A DNA stretch of 64,000 nt from Branchinecta lynchi (lineage: Eukaryota > Arthropoda > Branchiopoda > Anostraca > Branchinectidae). The notes beneath the pieces are model-generated. The model worked only from the letters and a program-made list of their open reading frames with translations, searched no databases and had not been told where the DNA came from. The stretch is from the NCBI GenBank assembly GCA_023053575.1, contig JAKZAP010000013.1:19811689-19875688 (forward strand). Reading direction: 5' to 3'. The translations under genes and the position numbers were made by a program. Below are positions 53,776 to 64,000 of this stretch, one piece after another (position 1 is the stretch's first letter; the number at the start of each line of letters is the position of its first letter).

Positions 53776-55618
53776 CAGGGGCGTCACTAGCCTTTTACCT
53801 TGGGGGGGGGGGGGACGTCCGATTTGTGCCGACGGACTAAAAAATGTGCCGACAAAACACGCCGTTGCCGCTTTGTGGCAGCGGCGTACATTTCCTGCCA
53901 GCACAGAATAGAACCGGGGTAAAACTAACTGTAATGCATCACTGAGATTATTCTTTTGATTTAATTTCGTATATTAAAGCTCACGTATTTGGCTTTTCAT
54001 TTTAGCTTTCGCTGAAAAGCGAGGCTTCCAACGACTGTACCAAGAACAAGTTAAACTAAGCGCCGCAGGCGAAATTTTTTAAATCTGCCTTTTTTACGGA
54101 AAAATTTAGCTATACCTACCATACAAGTTCTAGCTTGTAATGTGTTTCAGACCATCACGAATTTCCATCTTAAAACGCCAACTAAATGAAACACGTTATT
54201 CCAAATAAAGAATACTACAAAATGCGCCGCAGGCGAAATTTTTGTGTAAACTTAGTGCATCAGATGAGATTATTCCTTTGGTATAATTTCGTATATTAAA
54301 GTTCACATTTGTCATATTCGGCTTTTCATTTTAGCTTTTTCTAAGCGAAGCTTCCGACCACTGTACCAAGACAAGTTAAACAAAGCGCCGCATGCGAAAT
54401 TTGTCAAATCTGCCTTTTTTCCGGAAAAATTTAGCTGTAGTACCATACAGTTTCCGGCTTTTAAAGTGTTTAAACACGAAGAATTTGTATCCTAAAACGA
54501 AAACTAAATGATACACCGTTCTTCCAAATAGAGAATACTACATCAGTTGAGATTGTTTCTTTGATGTAAATTCATATATTAAAATTCACATATTCGGCTT
54601 TTCGTTTCAACAAGCTGAACTAAGCAACGCCGGCGAATTAAAAAAAAATCTGTATCTTTCCGGAAAAATTTGCCCAGACAAATATTTGTAGAATTTGATT
54701 TCTTACATATAAAAAGACCCGATGTGCCGACAAGAATACAGATGCCTGACAAAAGTGTTCAGAATTCAGTCAATCAATCGAGAATTCGACTTCTTCTGTG
54801 TTTGCCCGACAAGACAGTAAAGAACTTTATTTTTTACGCTGTACGATGTACCTACGTACCACCGATGTACCGACGAGACTTGAACTTCCGGCATGCGCCC
54901 GATACAAATTTACAGAATTTGATTTTTTCTTTTCTTGTTAAAAGAACCTGATGTGCCGACGAGAATACCGACGCCCGACAAAACCTTCGAGGATTTGATT
55001 TTTTCTGTGTTTTGCTCGACGAGACTGTACAGAATTTGATTTCTTACGTGTAAAAATAACCCCTTGTGCCGACGAGACTGGAACTTCCCGGGTGCGCCCG
55101 ACAAAGTTTGCAGGATTCGATTTCTTACGTATAAGTAGAACCCGATGTGTCGACGAGACCACCGAGGCACGACAAAAGCATGCAGAATTCGATTTCTCCA
55201 GTGTTTTGCCCGACAAATGGTTGCAGAATTTCATTTCTTGCGTATAAAAAGAACCCGATGTACCGACAAGTCGACCGACACCCGAAAAAAACATAAAATT
55301 TATTTCTTCTGGATTCCTTATGTATAAAAAGACCCCGATGTGCCGACGAGAATACCGAGGCACCGCAAAAGCATGCAGAATTCAATCTCTTCAGGGTTTT
55401 GCCCGACAAATGATTGCAGGATTTCATTTCTTGCGTATAAGAAAAACCCAATGTGCCGACGAGTCGACCGACGCCTGACAAAAGCATACAAAATTTTATT
55501 TCTTTTGTGTTGCTGCCGCTTCGCGCCGACAAACAAGTGAACTTTCGCCAGGCTTCGCCCGACGAAAGTACTTTCTCAGGACCTTTGGCTCCCCGCCCCC
55601 CCCATAGTGACGTCCCTG
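53776..55618. mobile_element. hAT-like element with CAGGGGCGTCACTA ends, copy 2
   Basis: Ends CAGGGGCGTCACTAG and CATAGTGACGTCCCTG, with CAAGCAGA on both sides (53768-53775, 55619-55626), a perfect 8-bp duplication. A G-run follows the left end and a C-run precedes the right. The body is an array of units with AGAATT-GATTTCTT-CGTATAAAAAGA and CCCGATGTGCCGACGAGAAT, repeated about seven times (54660-55540). Overlapping frames such as those reading RRHIGFFLY are array translations, not proteins. Confidence 0.7.
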
Positions 55619-55906
55619 CAAGCAGATATTCTCCATATTTGAAATAAATTTGTTGGAGGGCAGCTTAACACTGCCACTGAATTTGCTCTTGAAAGGAATA
55701 GTGGACAGAAAATGGCCCGTAACAAGACTGTTGAATATTCGAATAAGTAGTTTCCTACCCAAATTATAATTGTCAAAATATAAATGTTGTATAAATGATG
55801 AGTGTCAAAATATAATTTTCATCAAACTTGTGACAGTTGACTAGCCAGACAGATTATTTTTCATTTGAACTAGGTCGCATTGTTAAATCTTTTCCGCCCT
55901 TTCTAG

Positions 55907-56223
55907 GTATTCACTTATCCTGACGACCCCAATATCTGCCTGCTGTCTCCAAGACCAGAAGACTTGTCTGTGGATATTTACCGGCTGAACCAGTCATCGT
56001 TAATTCAAGAGGTTGTGAAAAATCTGTTGAAAATCTCTCCTGAAGAAGAAGAAGAAAACTGCAAAGTGGATGAAGCAGAAAGGACAAAGATTGTGGAAAA
56101 GTTAGAAAATATTTTAAACGGAAAAAGAACCGTACCTAATGGCGAAAGTGGCAGTTTTCAGCAAAATATGGTCGAGGACTGGTCCTGTGCGTATGGATTC
56201 AGCGAGGACATGCTCTCAAAAAT
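55907..56223 (+). CDS. Unidentified gene, exon C
   Basis: Acceptor CTTTCTAG, donor GTAAGT; 105 codons plus 2 nt. It reads VFTYPDDPNICLLSPRPEDL, SVDIYRLNQSSLIQEVVKNL, an acidic EEEEE patch, a helical EAERTKIVEKLENILNGK and VEDWSCAYGFSEDMLSK. It starts on a codon border (as exon B ends) and ends two bases into a codon, which exon D completes. The frame could be read on for one more codon to a chance TAA, but the donor is strong. Confidence 0.75.
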
Positions 56224-56910
56224 GTAAGTATTGCCCAAATGCCCTTCCCCTTGCCCAAATTCTCGTTCCCACGCCTAGGATTTTAAAATATTTGGCCACA
56301 AATCAGTTGTTGCCGGAATTATTTTTCAAGTTTTATGCCTCATAAAATAGACAGAACAGGAGCTGGAGGGATTTTTGGCAAATCAAATTTGGGCAGCCTG
56401 AGCCGACATTCGGTTAGTCCCAGAGATTCGACAGAATAGTAAATACAAAAGAAGAATGTAAATACAAAAAACAGGCACAATTATGGTTGTGGATCTTGAT
56501 AAAGTTGGGGATACACAACTTCAAATAGGGATGGTTGAACAGGAGGGATCGCTAAGAAGAGATGTTCCTCGCATCGCAACCATACAGAAAAACTCACAGT
56601 AAATACTGTATCTTCTCTAATACTTGAGATTTTGATTCGTTTCTTGCTTTTTCTCCTTTTATTAGTCCAGTTTTACCAGACTTGAGCCAAAAAGGGTTGA
56701 TAACTAATACCGTACGAAGCTCAGCGTTTTGTAAAAAGGAAAGGACGTAGTTTGGACGATGTCATGTTGGTCGTCAAAGTCGCTCTAAAAGGTAGCCTAT
56801 CTAGAAAAGGTCTGAGTACTACTTGAAAGACCCTGCCTGATACCACGACATACGCGAACAAAAGAAGACTCGGATTTGTTGACACAAAAGAAAGACTTCG
56901 CATAAAAATA

Positions 56911-57742
56911 CAAGACCGAAATTGTCGATGGGATCCCAAAAATCTAATATTTGATTCAAACAATCGGGTCTTGTCTTCGCCAGATCCAGTCTTCGCTAGG
57001 CTAACTATCAGAGAAAATCAAGTTCAGATATACCTCTATAAGCCATAACTGTTTTGACGATACTGATCGAGACTTCCTGCTTTATTTCTGCCAAGTTACC
57101 AGTTTCGCCCGAATTCCGAGCAAACCGCCGTACTAGTCCAGCAAAAAAAAAAAAATCAGAAACAAATCCGGCGAATCTCTTTATCCCTGCAAAGAACGTC
57201 TAATCAACTTTTAATAAAAGTTTGACTTAACACAACATTCCGGTTAAATAAGGATTCCGGACTAATTGTATGTCCGGCACAAACTGATTGTCATATACGG
57301 ACTCAGTCTCTCTTCTTACCCCTTAATCTGTCATCTAATCAAACTTTTGCTTTTAACATTTTTTTTGGTTTCGGCCGGATTCCGGGAGAACTAGTTGTCT
57401 GGCAAGAAAATGGTTTTCAACATCGTGCAGCACGTCTTTTTACCCCTAAACCGAACATTTAATAAACTTCAAATGAAACTTTTATTTTTATCCAACTCTC
57501 CCGTTTTCGCCGGATTCCGGACTAATCATGTATGCCTTCTTCCCCCAATTTGAACCCCCACCCCTAAATGTAGGGCTACAGAGCACATCTACGAACTTGA
57601 CCTTACCCTTGACCCGATGAATCCTGAAACCGAATTTCATCAAAATATCTCATTCCCTTCGAGAGTTATTGTACTCACAGACAGACGGACATTTTTGCGA
57701 TGTCATAGGTATCCCTCCACTTACGTTTTGGGATCCCAAAAA
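56911..57742 (-). mobile_element. GGATCCC-family element, copy 6
   Basis: Reverse orientation: CAAGACCGAAATTGTCGATG at left, CCACTTACGTTTTGGGATCC at right. The monomer block is short and worn. It lies in intron C of the unidentified gene. Confidence 0.65.
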
Positions 57743-58244
57743 AACCTCTTAGGTTTAGCTCACCATTTGATGAACAAAAAAAAACTTAACCTTCTTAAGT
57801 TTGAAAACCGTACAAAGTAATATACAAAATACCTTTCTAGATAACATAATATTTGAAGGTTTCATCGCGTCCCGTCTATAGTCAAATCTAACCCTTTCGA
57901 AACAAACCTAGCATGTATATCAGCTGAGGTTCGACTCCCTTCAGCCACGCAGTGGCGAGATCCAATCTGGATCTATAAATGGCACATCCAGAGACATAAC
58001 ACGCCCAACAAGTTATGCCACGATCCCCCCACCGTTTTGGACGTTAGGTGTGTTACACGATGATCAGTAGCGTAGATTTGTAATAGCCGGATCTTAATAA
58101 TCGTTTCTTGATGCCAGAGGCGTTACTAGCCAAGATGTTTGGGGGTGGGGGTGGGGCAAGGCATTTACCGACTAGCTCGTAATCTTTACCGACTGTTTTC
58201 AAGAAAAAAACGACAGTTTTGAAAAAAAAGTCGACTGATTTTCA

Positions 58245-59640
58245 GAACAAGAGCTGAAAGCTCATATGGCACTTGTACGAACAGCTAGGATGTTTTTCAG
58301 ATACGGTTTGCAGTTGTCGAGGCTGAATCTCTCTGCCGATACTCATTTTAACAGAAAATGGGCTTGATCTAGTAAATCTGAAACTGACAACTGTTCCTCC
58401 CACAATGATGATCGGATCGGGAGAGGGACTATTTTTAAGCCAATCTGATAGTCCCTGACATGCTTGCCGAGTTTCATGGTCATAGCACAGCCTGCCAAGT
58501 TTCATGGTCATAGCACATTCGGAAGTAGCCTACCGCAATTGGTGATTACCAGAATTGTGGAAAACTCCCCCAACTGTGATATGATCAGGTCCAATTCCCA
58601 TCCCGATCTCTCGCGTTTCATTAGATTTCCGGCAAGTCGAGTTTCATTCACGTCCGATCACCCGTTCTAAAGTTATGCATGTCACTAGATCCTGGATTCC
58701 TCATCCCTCCACTCCTCCAAGATCATCGTATCGGGGAAGGAACTATTTTAAAGTCGACCTGGGAGAGTACCTAATATGTCTGCCAAGTTTCACACTTGTC
58801 AAGTTTCATGCATGTCCGATTACCCGTTCCAAAGTTATGCATGTTTCTAGTTTCTGGATTCCCCATCCCTCCACTCCCCCCGCGATGGCTGGATCGGGGA
58901 AGTGATTATTTCCAAGTTAATCTGGTCGGTTCCCGCATATGCCTTCCAAGTTTTAATGTCCTAGCTAATGTGGAAGCGTTTCACGAGGTTTCCGGTGCCC
59001 CCCCCCCAGCAGTCCCCCCCCCCCGAGGTATTGAATCTGGTCCGGATTTGAAACTGAATATCCGAAACACTTGTTCTTGACATATGTCAAGTTTCATGCA
59101 TGTCTGATTACCATTTCCAAAGTTATGCTTGTTAGTAGTTACAATCAGATAAAAGCTTAGTTTAGCATTTGTTCTGACCAAAGCCAATAAACTGTAGCTG
59201 TTACAACCAGATAAAAGCTTCGTTTAGCATTTGTTCTGACCAAAATCAATAAACTGTAGCTGTTCCTGCATTCGGCTCTAAACACAAGCTTGAATAGCTC
59301 AGTGGGCTAGTGTGCGAGTCTTCCACCAACGAGGACGTCGGGTCGATACCACCTGGACATTGACCTTTTGCTCCCCTTTTGCTACCCTTGTTCCTAGTTT
59401 CCGGATCCGGGGAAAGTCGGATCGTTGGAAGTGATTATTTATAAGTTAATCTGGTCGGGTCGCTGATATGCCTGCCAAGTTTCATCGTCCTAACTTGTCT
59501 GGAAGTGCCCGGACTAGCAAAACCTGGACCGACCGACGGGTCGATACCTAACTTGTCTGGAAGTGCCCGAACTAGCAGTACCAGACAGAAATTGCGATCG
59601 CTATATGGCACTTGGCCGAAGGGCAAGTGCCATAAAACCG
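58245..59640. repeat. CAAGTTTCAT monomer family, second copy
   Basis: Units with TGCCAAGTTTCA, ATTACC(C/A)GTTCCAAAGTTATGC and ATGGCTGGATCGGGGAAGTG recur about five times. The left limit (AGCTCATATGGCACTTG) and right limit (CTATATGGCACTTGGCC) are inverted partners. A 66-bp block is doubled at 59140-59265 (CAGATAAAAGCTTAGTTTAG). Confidence 0.5.
59288..59358 (+). repeat. tRNA-derived sequence (SINE-like)
   Basis: TTGAATAGCTCAGTGGGCTAG has a good A box and GGGTCGATACC resembles a B box, 40 nt apart. Acceptor arms do not pair, so this is tRNA-derived and not a tRNA gene. Confidence 0.45.
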
Positions 59641-60167
59641 ACTGTTTTGACAAAAAATCAACTGATTTTCAGAAAGAACGACTGTTTTCTTGAAGAAAAT
59701 CAACTGTTCTGACGAAAAATCGTGGCGCTTCGCACTCGGTTATTTTTTACCGATTGGACGACAACATGTGGGGGGGGGGGGCCACAGTCGTGACCCCCTG
59801 CTTGATGCAACTCAAGACGGATCACAAACTATTTCTTAGCTTCTTAGACTCTTGCTCTTCTTCATCCTCTTATACTTTAAGGAACTTCGTAATGTTGACA
59901 TTTTTCCTTACTTGGTGAATTTAACACCTTATTCTCGCCTATCAATTCTATACGGTTTGTACTATTCATTTTGGTAAAAATTACTAGAACTCGTTTTGGC
60001 TGTCTAGAAGACGAACCTGTGCTGCTGAGTAAATTCCTTCTTTACTTGCCAATTTAGTATAAAAATTATAAAATTATCAACAGTCACGAAGTCTTCTCTG
60101 TTTTCTTGAAAAGTAATTATTCTTTTTAAGCACAGTTTGTTCTCTTCTTTCTTTTTTTTTAACTTTG

Positions 60168-61379
60168 TTTTTGGGATCCCAAAACGTAAGTGGAGGGATA
60201 CCTATGACATCGCAAAATTGTCCGTCCGTCCGTCCGTCTGTATGCACGATAACTCTCGAAGGGAATGAGATATTTTGATGAAACTTGGCATGAGGATTGT
60301 TTGGGTCAAGGGTAAGGTCGAGTTCGTAGATGGACTCTGTAGCCCTATATTTGGGGGTGGGGGAGGGGGTTCAGTTTAAGGGACAAACAAAATATTTTCA
60401 AACAGCTAATGTGATAGTCGATTATGGGGTAAGAAGACATGATGAGCACGATGATGACAATCATTTTCTCGCCGGACAAGTAGCTCGTCCGGAATCCGGC
60501 AAAAACCGGAAAGTTTGGTAAAGTAAAAGTGTCATTTGAAGTTGATTATATGTTTGATTCAGGGGTAAGAAGACATGCTGAACACGATGGTGAAAACCAT
60601 TTTCTCGCTGGACGAGTAGTTCGTCCGGAATCCGGCAAAAACCGGAAAGCTGGTTAAAAGTAAAAGTTTCATTTGAAGTTGATTAAATGTTTGATTTAGG
60701 GGTGAGAAGACATGCTGAGCATGATGGTGAAAATCATTTTGTCGCCGGAAAAGCAGTTCGTCCGGAATCCGGCCAAAACCGGGAAGTTGGTTAAAAGTAA
60801 CAGTGTCATTTGAAGTTGATTAAATGTTTGATTTATGGGTAAGAAGACATGCTGAACCCGATGGTGAAAACCATTTTCTCGCCGGACAACTAGTTCGCCT
60901 GTAATTCAGCCAAAACCGGAAAATATGTTAAAAGTAAAAGCTTTATCTGGAGTTGATTAGATGATATATTTAGGGGTAAGAAGAGACGCTGAGTCTGTAT
61001 ATAATGATCATTTTTTACCCGGACATATAATTAGTCCGGAATCCGGTTGTACCCGCATTTTTTTTAAGTCAAAATTTGATTTAAAGTTGATTAGATTTCC
61101 TTATAGGGATTAAGAGATACGCCGGCGTCGTTTCTGTATTTTTCTTTTTTTGCTGGACTAGTAGTTCGCTCGGAATTCGGGCGAAACCGCAAATTTGGCA
61201 GTAGTAAAGCAGGAAGTTTCGGTCAATATCGTCAAAATAGATATGGCTTATAGAGGTATAGATAGGTAGATAGAATATCTGAACTCGGTTTTCTCTGATG
61301 ATTAGCCTGGCGAAGACAAGACCGAATTGTCTGGATCAAATCTTAGATTTTTGGGATCCCATCGACACCTTTGGTCTTG
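60168..61379 (+). mobile_element. GGATCCC-family element, copy 7 (best reference copy)
   Basis: Full layout: GTTTTTGGGATCCCAAAACG, GACATCGCAAAA, (CCGT)n, AACTCTCGAAGGGAATGAGA, four to five monomers of about 137 bp, a tail with TATAGAGGTATAGATAGGTA, then GATAGAATATCTGAAC (61272-61287), ATTAGCCTGGCGAAGAC and GGGATCCCATCGACACC...GGTCTTG. No coding capacity. Both ends carry the palindrome GGGATCCC but are otherwise unlike each other. The transposon class is not clear; a Helitron/Helentron-type non-autonomous element with central tandem repeats is one option. Confidence 0.7.
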
Positions 61380-62428
61380 GTTTTGCTGCACTATTTTGAT
61401 TCTGAAATGGACTGTACACAATATTCATTCACTCAATATTTAGTGTCAGGATCTCACTAACTTTTTGTTCGATTCCCAGTCTAATTAGACACTTTTAGTG
61501 CACCAGTAGCATTATTTGTTTCCTTTGGAATCCGGAATGTTGCCCTCCTTTCTGGAAAGCAAGAGATTTCTTTCCAAGAAGCGTCAGAGAATATTATTAG
61601 CGCCAGGAGTTCGTTCATCGGGAACTGGCCTCATCGGTCTGCTGAATTTAGGGATAGTTGCGCTCACTTTCATTCATGTTTTGTCGATCTCTTGTTAAGC
61701 GGTTAGAGCTTTTTTGAAGGTTCAGTTTGTGTAAATAAAGAAGCTTCAAAATTATTAGGTTGTTATACTTCGGTTTGAGATTTAGCCGGCTCAGTTATCC
61801 TTCGCAAAACATTCCGAACGAGTAAGATGGCCTGAGACAAGGGCAATGTAGGATTACCCTCGCTTTGGACAAGGTCCAAGGGCCCAGTCACAATTTTGCA
61901 GCACTATGATGGAAGGGAGCTAGTTATTAACAATGAATAGATGATTATATTGTTTTTAGAGATTTCTCGTGTTGCTTACATCGCGATAATATAAAGGTTG
62001 AAAAACGAGAAAAAAAAAACAAAATAAACTGGATTAAAAAGCAAACCAGCTTTTGAATTTATTTTGTATTAATTTATTAAAATCAGGAGATTTTTCGTAT
62101 CATAATAAATAGATTACATCATTGCATAATCGTTAATCATTGCCGTATCCGTTATTTTTAATATATAAACTTAAAATAAAACATAGGCTACGAATACATG
62201 ACTTCTGACAATCCTAAAAGATTCAAACAATGTGGATGCAGTTAAAATATTTGGCGAAATAACAGCATTAAATATTAAATGTCCAGTTCTTTTCCCTTTA
62301 CAACGATTAGGCTACCTTCCCCCCACCCACCCGCTTATGAAGAAAAGTCTAGTATAAAATGTCCTTTTTCAGGACAGCCCTCGATTTACTTGTGCCTTTA
62401 ATTGCTTTAATTTATTCTTCTTTTTCAG
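61380..62428 (+). other. End of intron C of the unidentified gene
   Basis: AT-rich; no repeat or exon recognised. A C-rich patch at about 62318-62333 precedes the branch-point region. Confidence 0.35.
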
Positions 62429-62690
62429 CCAAAAACGAAAGGCGGTCAAACGACCGTCCTTTGAACCCCTCTTGAAGCGACCGCGGGTAGAGGGTAGCCT
62501 CATTTCGGGTAGAGGGGGGAGCATCCTGTCTGCTGCTAGACATCAGATCAACCTGGGAGCCGCCAGTATCAGGTCGGGAAATACAGGGAGCCAGGGATTC
62601 TCAGGACGAGAGCAGTCAAAGGGAGCAGGAGCGATTCCTATACCGAAAGGGATCACAAGAGGAGCAGCGATGGTTGCAAAAATCAAAGAG
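62429..62690 (+). CDS. Unidentified gene, exon D (basic, probably nuclear)
   Basis: Acceptor TTCTTTTTCAG; it opens with one base that completes a codon from exon C. It reads QKRKAVKRPSFEPLLKRPRV (bipartite nuclear-localisation-like), EGSLISGRGGSILSAARHQI, a Gly/Ser-rich stretch and GITRGAAMVAKIKE, ending at donor GTAATT on a codon border. The gene must continue past 62690; no further exon is recognised before the right edge. Confidence 0.65.
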
Positions 62691-63314
62691 GTAATTAGTT
62701 TTAAGCACTATAAACTGATCACTATAAACTCACTATAAACTAACTATAACCTAAACTGTTTCATAATTTTCCTTTTCAGTAACAAACGTAAGAATCAGGT
62801 CGCCTGTGTTCACTTTTCCCTTCACATTTTTTGCTTTTGCTTCCATGGAGTCTGTTCGCACCGCCTCGTGCGTCGTTTATGATTGGTTCGGTCGGCAGGG
62901 ATGCCAAGAGACTTAAGTGTCACAATTGCTGAAAAAAGGTGCTTTTTGACACCTCTAATTTTTTGTGTGCATTCCGCTGAACAACGGGCAAAATTGGTAG
63001 TAACTGAATTTGTAACAATTTTTTAAAAACATTTCTTAACTATTACATCACAGTTTTGTAACAAAATATAATCTGAGATGAGCATTATTTACGGCTTCAA
63101 ACTGTTTTTGAGTAAAAAATCAAAGTAAAGTACACGTTTTGGCAGTGTTTGTTGGGCGGTAATCCGTTACTTTAGTAAAGTAAATGAAAAAGTGCTTTTC
63201 TGACATAAAAAGTGGCATTCGTAAAAAAAGGTGTCAGTTCCAAAGAAAAAGTGCCACGGCGTCACCCAGAGACAGAAAGTGTCAGAAAGCACCAAAAGTG
63301 TCATACTTGGCAAC
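62691..63314 (+). other. Following intron, no gene seen
   Basis: Repeated short theme AAAAAGGTG(C/T)..TTT(T/G)ACACC and AAAAAGTG at 62930-63300. Nothing else. Confidence 0.3.
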
Positions 63315-63475
63315 ATATTTTGATAGTGCAAAACGGATATGTCACCTGAATTTTATTAGAGCTATGTGTCGGCCCTTCTTGGCAAGGGTCCCATTCTTGT
63401 TTTTCCACAAGTTCATTTTTCCAACTTGAGCGGCTCTGAGCCTGAAGAGGACCCTTGCCAGGAATGGCCGAAGAG
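63315..63475. repeat. Hammerhead-type repeat, truncated
   Basis: TTTTGATAGTGCAAAACGGA begins the left arm; the plus-strand block CTGAAGAGGACCCTTGCCAG is present but the second half (GAATGGCCGAAGA) has lost the CGAAA core. Confidence 0.45.
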
Positions 63476-63579
63476 ACTACGTTCGTTGGCGATATTGGTT
63501 CAAGATGGCGCGCAATAAGTAGTGTGCTTTCGCAGCGGATATATTGCGAGAGTTAAGCGGCTTTCACACTGACGCGTTG

Positions 63580-63940
63580 GGCCTTTCACAATTAGCTACG
63601 CAACCTCTGCGTCGTGCTCGGGTCGACACAACGCAGAGCTTACGCAGAGCTTACGCAGACCAATAAAATGCAACGCAAGAATAGAACCAAGTTCTATTCT
63701 CGCGTTGCGTCGACGCGTACTCATCATATTTGTCAGTCGCAGACAAACTAAAAAAAAAAATGCTGATGATACTTGCTACTAGCGAAAGAAATTAAAATTC
63801 AGCAGAAGAAACCGAGATAAAAACAAAAAAAAACGAAAATGTAAAAGAGCATCCAGCGCGAAAGCTTCTTGCGCAGCTGTGAAAGACAACGTGTACGCAA
63901 CGCAAGATATAAACGCATACGCATCGCAACGACGCGTCAA
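63580..63940. repeat. ACGCAACG-rich inverted-repeat block
   Basis: GACGCGTTGGGCCTTTCACA near 63580 and GTGAAAGACAACGTGTACGC...AACGACGCGTC near 63880-63938 are inverted partners, and AGAACCAAGTTCT is a central palindrome. Probably a MITE that ends at 63938. Confidence 0.4.
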
Positions 63941-63941
63941 T

Positions 63942-64000
63942 AGTTGCGTTTTGCTGATACCATGGTATCTGCTACCACGGTAACTTGATCTGCAATTAGT
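63942..64000 (+). mobile_element. Start of a third GATACCATGGTATC-type MITE copy
   Basis: TTGCGTTTTGCTGATACCAT and GGTATCTGCTACCACGGTAA match the ends of 12028-12432 and 33308-33720; the copy is cut by the window edge. Confidence 0.45.

Larger units (their letters stand above)
58115..59800. mobile_element. hAT-like element with CAGAGGCGTTACTAG ends, copy 3, carrying a second repeat
   Basis: Ends CAGAGGCGTTACTAG and CAGTCGTGACCCCCTG; CTTGATGC stands on both sides (58107-58114, 59801-59808), a perfect 8-bp duplication. G-runs follow at both ends. The outer body has ACCGACTGTTTT units as in 30955-31258. The CAAGTTTCAT monomer family is inserted at about 58245-59640. Confidence 0.7.

Noticed and set aside
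54670..55540. Many overlapping frames on both strands reading RRHIGFFLY or MPTRIP
   Set aside because: They are translations of the CCGATGTGCCGACGAG array in the hAT-like element at 53776-55618.
59288..59358. tRNA gene
   Set aside because: Good A box and fair B box but acceptor and anticodon arms do not pair; treated as SINE-like remnant.
1..64000. CRISPR arrays, bacterial operons, rRNA genes
   Set aside because: Direct repeats here are eukaryotic transposon monomers without unique equal-length spacers; no rRNA signatures. Genes have introns.

Overview
The window is nuclear DNA from an invertebrate animal. Its genes are split into small exons with GT-AG introns, and nearly all intergenic and intronic space is transposable-element debris. 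I recognise two conserved animal genes: the N-terminal exon of an ERC/ELKS/Bruchpilot active-zone protein (minus strand, running off the left edge) and a complete five-exon MED20 gene (7335-33166, plus). A third plus-strand gene (exons between 49495 and 62690) has consistent splice phases, but I cannot name it. Non-LTR retrotransposon fragments, hAT-like elements with 8-bp target duplications, TA-flanked MITEs and Penelope-like hammerhead repeats fit a marine invertebrate (lophotrochozoan-like). That placement is an inference.

The centrepiece is a 9,006-bp Polinton/Maverick-class (adintovirus-like) element at 35521-44526. It has long terminal inverted repeats and a perfect 6-bp target duplication (GATAGA). 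It sits inside another repeat whose unoccupied version is seen elsewhere in the window. Its plus strand carries a packed row of genes: a packaging ATPase (an intact copy after a truncated, exactly duplicated one), a small basic membrane-active protein, an unknown protein, a chromodomain integrase, a penton-like protein, a pVI-like minor protein, a hexon-type major capsid gene broken by one TAG, and an adenain-type protease. A convergent, spliced, cysteine-rich gene with its own TATA box lies on the minus strand. Between that gene and the right terminal repeat is a tRNA-like gene followed at once by a strong hairpin and a T5 stop. This layout matches a Pol III tRNA-hairpin transcript. No protein-primed DNA polymerase B, helicase or primase gene is present.

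Layout: 1-644 ERC exon; 0.6-7.3 kb MITEs and segmental duplications; 7.3-33.2 kb MED20, with an intron of about 17.7 kb holding GGATCCC-type repeats, LINE fragments and a 4-kb hAT-like element with two further insertions stacked inside it; 33.2-35.5 kb repeats; 35.5-44.5 kb Polinton; 44.5-49.5 kb repeats; 49.5-62.7 kb unidentified gene with large repeat-filled introns; 62.7-64 kb repeats.

Most long reading frames outside the named genes are accidental translations of repeats. Family calls rest on motif recognition by eye; no database search was possible.
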